Shown here in pieces: positions 57,701 to 64,000 of a stretch of DNA of 64,000 bases. The stretch is from assembly GCA_029204225.1 (NCBI GenBank), contig CM055102.1, positions 23,281,390-23,345,389 on the forward strand, read 5' to 3'. How positions within the stretch are numbered: the first letter of the stretch is position 1; each line of letters opens with the position of its first letter. The position numbers were made by a program, and so were the translations under genes. Origin of the DNA: Diphasiastrum complanatum. Its lineage: Eukaryota > Streptophyta > Lycopodiopsida > Lycopodiales > Lycopodiaceae. The notes under the pieces were generated by a model. The model ran no database searches. It was not told the DNA's origin and was given only the letters and a program-made list of their open reading frames with translations.

Positions 57701-58035
57701 AGATCTATTTGTAAATAGAGAGACATAAACAAAAGATACAATCATTTTACTTGTAAACAATCCATTTATGGGTTTTTTTTATTGATATCACAATAGATTC
57801 TTACAATCAGCTTGTGTCCATAGTCTAATAATGGAATACAATTTTCCTATAATGATAAAAAGACATTGACATGTATTTGCTGATAGTGAATCTCAATGTT
57901 CTTCCGTAAGTTGGATTGTTTTGCCAATATCTCTACATTTGATCTCGAGCTCATGTCTTTTACGTAACTGCATAAAACTACTACAAAGTTAGTTAGAATT
58001 AGTACAGAGTTTGTATTAGAAAGTTTTGATTGAAA
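57701..58035. other. short spacer between two convergent genes
   Basis: About 330 bp, AT-rich. It presumably holds both 3' UTRs. Confidence 0.4.
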
Positions 58036-59364
58036 CTATTCATAACAGATCGAGTGTTTACAATTACTTGCAAGTTTACCATTGAAAATGAATCTGAAGT
58101 CTGAAAGTACATCATCTTGTAGGAGCAATAGTTCTTGCCGGACGTAGTTTAGACTCCAATCTTCCTCAACCTCAACACATGTCAAAACAGCATCATTGTA
58201 TATAATTTCAATATATTTTCGTTTTGAATGTCCACTGGCTTTCAAGTCTTGATCAAGTGGCACCCATTTACCTTTATTTTTTTCCATCTTTGATAATGGA
58301 AGCATAAGCTCAACATTTGTTTTTCAATTTGATAACGGAAGCACATGGAAGACATTTTAATTCTGCATTCTATTTCTCCATCTGATCTTTTGTCCCAACC
58401 TTCATCCATAAGTTCAAATAATAAACTATCTAATAAATTTTTGCATACAAACATCGTTGGGGTTTTGTGTACATTGACACTTATATATTCAAGGAAATAA
58501 ATCAACTCAATCTGATTGTTTTTTATCTCGTGCTCATTTTAATGAGTTTTTTATATCATTATATATCTTGCAACAAAATGATTCTAAAACTGTAGCATCT
58601 GGTGCAATCCATTCATAACTTTCAAAACTAGGTAATGGAATTGATACTATTTGTCCAAAATTTTCTTTTGTATCAGGAATGTACATTAATTTATAAAAAA
58701 AGATTCCACTATCAGCTAGATCTTTGCAGTTCTACCTTGATATTGTAGTTGTCCAATTTCAGTGTGAATAACATCTAACACACCTGCTAAAGATCCACTC
58801 GGCTCTCATTCATTTATATTGGATGGATATAAATCCGCAAGAGAAAAATGATCAGATTAGCACGTTTACTATTAGATATTTATGAATGACAAAAATCAAA
58901 GTATCAAAAATATCAATACTCACAGTTGTTTTTTTTGTAATCCTGACGGTTGAATCCTTGCACATTTATCTCTGAATGCATATATACATATTGGACTAGG
59001 GTTTTAGAAATAGATTTTCCTCCTAATGATGTTCTAAAATCCAAAATTCTGTCCTTCCAATAAGATCGAAATAATAGTTTTGACCTTTTTCTTTTTCGAA
59101 ATTCTCCTCTTGATGATGGATGCATCAAAACCCAAGAGTTTTTTGAATATTTTCTTGGCACCCATAATCCATTATCATCTGTCTCGTTGAATAGAAGAAC
59201 AGAGTCGATTGAGGAGCACGGCTTCCTTGATGGCACCATTCGTAATTTGCATGCAAAAATCTGAAACAATAAACTATGAATCTGAAAATTCGCGTAGACA
59301 AAAAGCCATGAATTTGAGAAAAAGTGTTGGCAAAAATTTGAAACATTGATCTATTTGACGCCAC
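58036..59364 (-). pseudogene. unrecognised gene with probable introns, convergent to the H3-Ulp1 gene
   Basis: Coding-like blocks on the minus strand. Block 1, 59262-58924: starts after an acceptor TTGTTTCAG, encodes MVPSRKPCSSIDSVLLFNE, NGLWVPRKYSKNSWVLMHPS, KILDFRTSLGGKS-type and Lys/Arg-rich sequence, and ends at a donor (AACT|GTGAGT). Block 2, about 58800-58530 in broken frames: GVLDVIHTEIGQLQYQGR and PLPSFESYEWIAPDATVLES. Block 3, 58505-58242: VHKTPTMFVCKNLLDSLLFE and GEIECRIKMSSMCF. Block 4, 58305-58036: KRKYIEIIYNDAVLTCVEVE then VRQELLLLQDDVLSDFRFI. Frameshifts separate the blocks, so this copy is likely broken. I do not recognise the family. The LRFIF-N-G ending faintly recalls small ubiquitin-like folds, which is a guess. 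Confidence 0.5.
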
Positions 59365-59692
59365 AAATTAGCTCTAGTTATCCCTATTAACCATGGTTTG
59401 ACAATGCATATACATTAATGGTACATCGATTATCTCATCTCAACCATCTGTCATATTCATTTTCAATATTTTTGGGTCTCTTTGGGCAGTGATGAGCTGG
59501 AAGGGCAGGCCTCATCAACCAATAGCATTTCTACATGTTGTCCGATGAAACAACAATATATTTAAAAAGTTTTTATTTTATTTATATTTGGAAAATTCTA
59601 AGTTCCGTAGAACCCCGAAGCTGAGGTTTTAATTGGTCCACATGGCAACAATAAGAAAAATAATAAAAAAGCATCTTTTTCAAAGGCCCTCG
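59365..59692 (-). promoter_or_regulatory. upstream region of the minus-strand cargo gene
   Basis: AT-rich, with CCAAT-type words on the plus strand near 59519 (ACCAATAG) and 59634 (ATTGGTCC). It ends where Copia gag begins at about 59693. No gene seen. Confidence 0.35.
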
Positions 59693-60198
59693 TCAGGCTC
59701 TAAGTTTCTCTAATGCTTGATCTTGCCCTTTAGACCACTTACTTTTGCTTTTGCCCTTGAATTTGCCCTTGATGAACATAGCCTCCTCTCCAACTTGAGA
59801 TGTTGATGAAGATCCACCTCTTTCTTGAAGCCTATATTCTTCATTGATCAAGATCTCTTGAAGATCAATCAAACTTGGCAAAGTCTTTTGAATAGCAAGA
59901 CTTTGAACAATGTTAGCATGAGCATCCAACAATCCTTTAAGAATAACTTGAACAAGCTCTCCTTCCTTAATGCTCTCATCAATGCAAGCCAATGCTTTCA
60001 CTCTCAAGATAAAAGTATTTGGACTTTCTTCATTCTTTTGAAAACAAGAAAAGATTTTTCTTCTTAGAATAAACACTCTAGATGTAGACTTGGATTCATA
60101 AAGAAACTAGATTTTGGTGTAGAATCCAATCTATCATGCTCTAACATTGATATCTTCTCCAAATCATTGATAAATGTGAATGCTTCCTTCATAACATG
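59693..60198 (-). pseudogene. Copia gag fragment (family C)
   Basis: Minus strand: MKEAFTFINDLEKISMLEH near the primer site, then the frame 60076-59693 with ALACIDESIKEGELVQVILKG, LPSLIDLQEILINEEYRLQE and a Lys-rich tail. This is the central and C-terminal part of a Copia gag. It breaks off before the zinc knuckle at the edge of the two-gene cargo. The first residues of gag are missing or too decayed to see. Confidence 0.75.
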
Positions 60199-60206
60199 AA
60201 ACACAG

Positions 60207-60218
60207 GCTCTGATACCA
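60207..60218 (-). other. Copia primer-binding site (family C)
   Basis: Minus strand TGGTATCAGAGC directly next to an LTR edge. Confidence 0.9.
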
Positions 60219-60327
60219 TGTGAAAGTTTTTGGATCAATTAAGATCCAAACCTACAAAATGATCTTGGGTTAGAAAGACAAGCAACTCACCAATCTTGCC
60301 AATGTAGAAAAACCAACATCTACACTA
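60219..60327 (-). mobile_element. 5' LTR of family C Copia, truncated
   Basis: It matches 53665-53768 at about 95% over 104 bp, then the match stops. The outer part of the LTR has been lost or replaced. Confidence 0.8.
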
Positions 60328-60935
60328 TGAATGAGATGAAAACTCTAATAGATATTGATCATGTTGGTGAAACCATCGGCCGAACAATCAGATCTTTACT
60401 AAGGAAGCCGAGTATTCCGGATTAGGTGACATTCTTGGTTGGGGCTCAGATGGAGCCGATCTGTCGGCAAAGCTACTAATCTGACAATGAGTTTATGGAC
60501 AACAGGTAATGTCTAATGACAGCGGAAGTATATCTACTGACAAAATGAATAACCATCACAATATTCAGAGATTGCACATTGAGCAGAAAAATGTAACTCG
60601 TCTATATTATCAAAAATCGAGTGTACATCAGAAGCTCTTTCTTGAGCGTTGTCTATTTCTCAGATCAATGCATCGGTGTAAGAGAGGTGTTCTCTTCTCA
60701 TGAATGGAACTAGCTAATGCTAGAATTATCTTACTTTCTTGATACACATCTCACTGAGTGTTGCGTTCCAGATTCTCTTCTCATCATTATCTATGCATGT
60801 CTATCCAATACATATATCATATTGGATTGGACTACAAGATTTGATTAGCTAAAAGTTTAGCTAAATGGTCATTAACTATTTCGTTGTTAACGTTGCATGG
60901 AGGCAATGGATCATGGTAGTTTAAAAACTTCACGC
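60328..60935. other. spacer, no gene recognised
   Basis: No LTR, RT or host gene seen. Confidence 0.4.
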
Positions 60936-61607
60936 TCAAGTAGTTGAGGTCTGATAGTTCGTCCATGCCCGATGTGTTGTCTTGAACTTAGCTTGTGGAT
61001 GTCCGATTAGTCGGCATAGCCCAATAGATAGAACTGCCTTGATCCATTTGTCCTTGTCTAGACAGTTGGTGGCTTCTTCGTAAGTTTGTGGTTCACCGCT
61101 GAATCCATAGAATTCTTCTTGAGTAGAAGATGAGATGTTAGGTATATATCTGACTGGTGCTCTTCTTTGTCTTGCAGATCTTTTTGGAGATATTACAGGC
61201 TCAGCAACTGCTTTCCCTTTGTCTTGTCTATTGGCAGCAGAGCTTCGGTGTGTCGTAGGTGTTCTGAACACTTCCGATGTATCGGTTTGCTCGTCGTCCG
61301 AACTATTGTTCAATCTATTTGAAATTTGAACATCTTCATCTGGATGTTCAGGGTCTGCTCCCTCTGTCGATGTGGGTAGGTCATAGTATTGTCTGCTGAG
61401 AACTTCATAGCTGATCGGATCTTCCTCAGCCATTGTTCTTGTCTCGTCAAATCTGACATCTCTAATAGTCTTTACTTTGTTGGTTTGAGGCATGTATACT
61501 TTGTAATATGTAGAATGTATATTATAGCCAACCAAAAATCCTTGCCCTACTTTTTCGTTCAGCCGGGCTGTTTGGGAATGCAGCCCTAAGCGGGTGGTAA
61601 ATTCCAT
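60936..61607 (-). pseudogene. Copia integrase C-terminus to RT start (family D)
   Basis: A 223-codon minus-strand frame. It contains the post-integrase segment GQGFLVGYNIHSTYYKVYMP then KTIRDVRFDETR, a long acidic linker, the PKRSARQRRAPVRYIPN motif, and the RT entry QTYEEATNCLDKDKWIKAVL. It ends before the RT palm. It lies only about 35 bp from the primer site, so gag, protease and the integrase core have been deleted. Confidence 0.88.
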
Positions 61608-61642
61608 CCAAGGCTAAATACGGGCTGTTGATGGATGTATCA

Positions 61643-61654
61643 GCTCTGATACCA
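61643..61654 (-). other. Copia primer-binding site (family D)
   Basis: Minus strand TGGTATCAGAGC, one base from the LTR edge. Confidence 0.9.
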
Positions 61655-61655
61655 C

Positions 61656-62235
61656 TGTAGGAAAAATACTAGGAATTCTTCTTCAGAAAACAAGATGAAA
61701 GTTCGAATAAATCAAACTAATATCAGTGTCTTCAATTGTGTTTGATTCTAGTCTATGCACTAATAGAGTAATTTCTACTTTGATTAAATAAAACATGTGG
61801 ATTTAGGAGATATATGTGTGAGTGTGATAGACAATTTTAGATAATCAGAACAACTGAAAAAAAATCATCTATTGCAAACTTTGATCAATCGAATTTTTAT
61901 AATTCTGATTTTGATTCTTTTGTTACATCTCTTGCTACCTTGTACATATAATGAGTAAGTGAACATGTATTTATATTGTCACAAGATAGGTCTTTTGGCC
62001 TTCTTCCTTTTGTAACAGTCGATCTAACCGTTAAGACGATTGATATAAAATAACGTTATGTTTTAGAGTTCGTTTATTTTTCGAGTTCAAATAAAGTTCA
62101 AACAAGAATAAAGTTCGAGTTCAAATAAAGTTCGAACAAGAATAACAATGTTTTGAGTTCGGTTTCTCAGCCTTTGTCAATTAGACTATGCACTTTGTTG
62201 GTAGAACCGAGATTTGTCTGTGGAGGTGTTCTACA
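61656..62235 (-). mobile_element. 5' LTR of family D Copia
   Basis: On the plus strand it opens TGTAGGAAAAATAC and closes GTTCTACA, giving matching inverted ends (TGTAGgAA / TGTAGAA) and a length of 580 bp. The inner edge is fixed by the primer site; the outer edge is my choice from the inverted ends. A local duplication of AAAGTTCGARTTCAAATAAAGTTCGAAC lies near 62090-62140 (written here in two overlapping halves). Confidence 0.65.
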
Positions 62236-62799
62236 GGTGTTGCTACTATATGAGAAACACAATGATTATGTCTACCATTTTGTATGCAACGATTTCATAA
62301 AAAGTCATGTACTCTAGTTTTACATGTGTGAGAAGACCATGTCAACTTTACTTACAGCTTTGGCCTCAATTAGGCCTCGGATAATCAAAATAACTAAATA
62401 CTAGTTGAAAATTTTCATACTTCTACGTAACTACTTTCCCGACAATGGCACCCAACTTTTGGGTTTTGACATTCTACGAGTAAATTTTTTTTGAGTTTTG
62501 CGAGTTTCTACCCATGATCCCACAAAATGGTAGCACATGGTGTGCTACTCGTTTTATGCCACTACATGATTTTTGAAAAATAAGGCCTCCAAATTCTTTT
62601 TCAATTGGTGTATTTTTTCCTTTTCAAAGGTGGCATCACCACTTGAGTATATTTAGTGGAGCACAATTTGCTTACATGACAATGTGCAAAGCTACCAAAC
62701 AACATTTGTTACAAAACTGTAAAGGAAAATTGCTATATTTTCTGTCCATCTTTCAGCTTCCTTAAAAAGCAAAATGGGCACCCCACCGTTTTCAAGGGT
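62236..62799. other. spacer, no gene seen
   Basis: AT-rich; no coding sequence or repeat recognised. Confidence 0.5.
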
Positions 62800-62919
62800 G
62801 ATTATGTTTGCAGATGCAAATTCTGCTTCATAATGGTCCTATGAAAAAAGCACAATCTAAAACATTGATTATGTTTTCCAAATGAAGATTCTACTACATA
62901 ATGGTCATGTGAAAAAGCA
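62800..62919. repeat. two-copy repeat, 53-bp unit
   Basis: 62800-62852 and 62867-62919 both read GATTATGTTT..., ATTCTRCT, CATAATGGTC, then GAAAAA-AGCA, with about 10 differences. Confidence 0.8.
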
Positions 62920-62938
62920 GCCATTATCCTTACGCATT

Positions 62939-63030
62939 GGAATGAGCCCGGCAGATGACATTCTGCCCGGTAAAGAATCATGGTCTAGGCACTATCTACT
63001 GAGCAAAATGTCATTTGCCCAGCTCATTCC
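62939..63030. repeat. hairpin with 34-nt arms and 24-nt loop
   Basis: Arms 62939-62972 and 62997-63030 pair at 28 of 34 positions, and two of the mismatches would be G-U pairs in RNA. Both arms contain ATGACATT inside nested CCGGCAGA/TCTGCCCGG-type palindromes. It could be a tiny fold-back element or a small-RNA precursor. Confidence 0.7.
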
Positions 63031-63306
63031 ATAGTACATTATCATCAAACAATAGCCAACATAAAAACTCATATCACAATATGCCATATTACCTATATGC
63101 ATAAATACTACATGGAGTTTTCAGATCAATAACTATAATTTAGACAATTCATAGTAAACTTGCCACACCTCTTCTAAAACTCAATGGTATTTTTTCATTT
63201 CAATCATTCTTAGATTGCACCATAGAAGATCAGGGGACTTTCTTTAAGCTCATTTTCTAAGGCAGCAAAGATTAGTAATACATTAGTCTTGAAGTGTCTT
63301 CTTCCT
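63031..63306. other. spacer, no gene seen
   Basis: Nothing recognised. It would be the 3' flank of the tentative exons that follow. Confidence 0.4.
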
Positions 63307-63638
63307 TCAAAACCTGTAGCCGTGAGGTCCTGAAACAAATGTGATGTAGATTATGAAATGATAGAACCATTAAGAAGAGATCCATTGGGAAAGTTACGAA
63401 ATTCAATACAGATGGCTTATGGCGAACTTTCTTAAAAATAAGATCAATATGGATGTTGGTTCGCACCTGGCATTTTCATTGGGAAACAAATCCAATTCCA
63501 GAAAGGATTGTTCATGGAACTTTGAAAATTACGTCCCATGATGAATCTTGAACTCCATAGAGACTTTGGAGGATATTGCATCTTGTCATAATATCCTTCA
63601 AAGTTCATGCTAGAAGGCTGGTCATCTTTCCAACACAT
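63307..63638 (-). CDS. tentative terminal exons of an unknown gene
   Basis: A 58-codon minus-strand block (63638-63466) with protein-like, aromatic-rich content ([33 protein letters not shown]) ends at a donor-like CCAG|GTGCG. A strong acceptor (CATTTGTTTCAG) at 63331 would join it in phase to a short last exon (63329-63307) that adds GPHGYRF and a stop. I do not recognise the protein. The chance of coincidence is high because the exons are short. Confidence 0.25.
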
Positions 63639-64000
63639 GTAATCTCATTTTTAACATTGTGATGCCTCCCACAGATTCCATACCTCCCACAGCAGAATCT
63701 GTGCGAGAAAATAATTTATGGCAAAAAACTTTACATGCACCTTCCGATTGCTGGAAGGTACACATACAAAAATTTACCATTTCTTTACAGGCACCTTCCA
63801 CCCAAAAGGTGCATGCCAAAAAAAGAGAAATTACGTCAGGGAAGGACGCTTCCTCGGTCAGTTCCGCCCAGGGATGGGCGCCCTGGGGCTGGGCAGAAGG
63901 TTCTGGGAGGACTGAAAACGAATCAAAGAACTATAAAGTTTTGGATGAGTAATGGAGTAAACTCTGGAACACAATTATGAACGTTTACAAAGCGTAGTAG
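63639..64000. other. window end, spacer with a GC-rich patch
   Basis: GCACCTTCC/GGAAGGT words recur at 63737-63811, partly inverted. 63860-63912 is GC-rich (GGGATGGGCGCCCTGGGGC). No gene recognised. Confidence 0.4.

Noticed and set aside
53660-60356. ATATT on both sides of the family C element as its target duplication
   Set aside because: The right-hand ATATT is not next to a recognisable LTR end, so the match may be chance.
1-64000. tRNA and rRNA genes
   Set aside because: No cloverleaf with A and B boxes and no rRNA core sequence was seen; the tRNA-like words found are primer-binding sites of Copia elements.

Overview
This is plant nuclear DNA dominated by decayed retrotransposons. The plant assignment rests on Ty1/Copia polyproteins of the land-plant type with tRNA-Met-like primer sites, a DUF4408/DUF761 protein, a glyoxal-oxidase relic, and GT-AG introns. 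I cannot place it to a lineage from sequence alone. No tRNA, rRNA or CRISPR array was seen. Nearly all coding sequence is broken by stops and frameshifts. The two best candidates for functional host genes are a DUF4408/DUF761 membrane protein (5370-6221, +) and a multi-exon C2H2 zinc-finger gene (34634-36440, -).

Layout. 1-905: Copia pol fragment (called family C here). 906-5369: (GA)n microsatellites and a glyoxal-oxidase relic between two 65-bp direct repeats. 5370-6221: DUF4408/DUF761 gene. 7965-8705: a tandem duplication, then a Copia RNase H relic. 9903-12200: family A Copia gag, leader, primer site and LTR (minus). 13385-13900: a threefold 185-bp repeat. 14110-18019: a chimera of Copia pieces (family A plus, an inverted RT piece, family E with 3' LTR). 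20262-22350: a degenerate gag of Ty3/Gypsy type. 24801-30660: a Ty3/Gypsy element on the minus strand with an unidentified insertion and a repetitive leader. 31160-32593: an inverted family B LTR piece followed by an unknown decayed reading frame. 34634-36440: zinc-finger gene. 38577-53340: a nest in which family A copy A3 carries two MITE-like elements and is abutted by a family B Copia LTR and gag; this joins family A copy A2, whose leader is split by a 5.6-kb coding-free LTR element with a 5-bp target duplication. 53351-60327: a host-like reading frame is cut by a family C LTR; family C pol and gag pieces then bracket about 4.6 kb that holds two convergent non-retroviral genes. 60936-62235: family D Copia fragment with primer site and LTR. 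62800-63030: short repeats and a hairpin.

The most unusual locus is 55605-57700 (+). A histone H3-like domain, with CenH3-like wording in its first helix, is in frame with a basic/acidic linker and continues through plausible introns into a Ulp1/SUMO-protease-like (C48) domain that keeps the His-Trp and Gln-x5-Cys signatures. It has five in-frame stops and two inferred frameshifts, so this copy looks decayed. Three G-boxes and a TATA box precede it. Its convergent neighbour at 58036-59364 (-) is an unrecognised, apparently intron-containing gene. Both lie inside what looks like one family C Copia element, which raises the possibility of a captured or mobile two-gene cargo.
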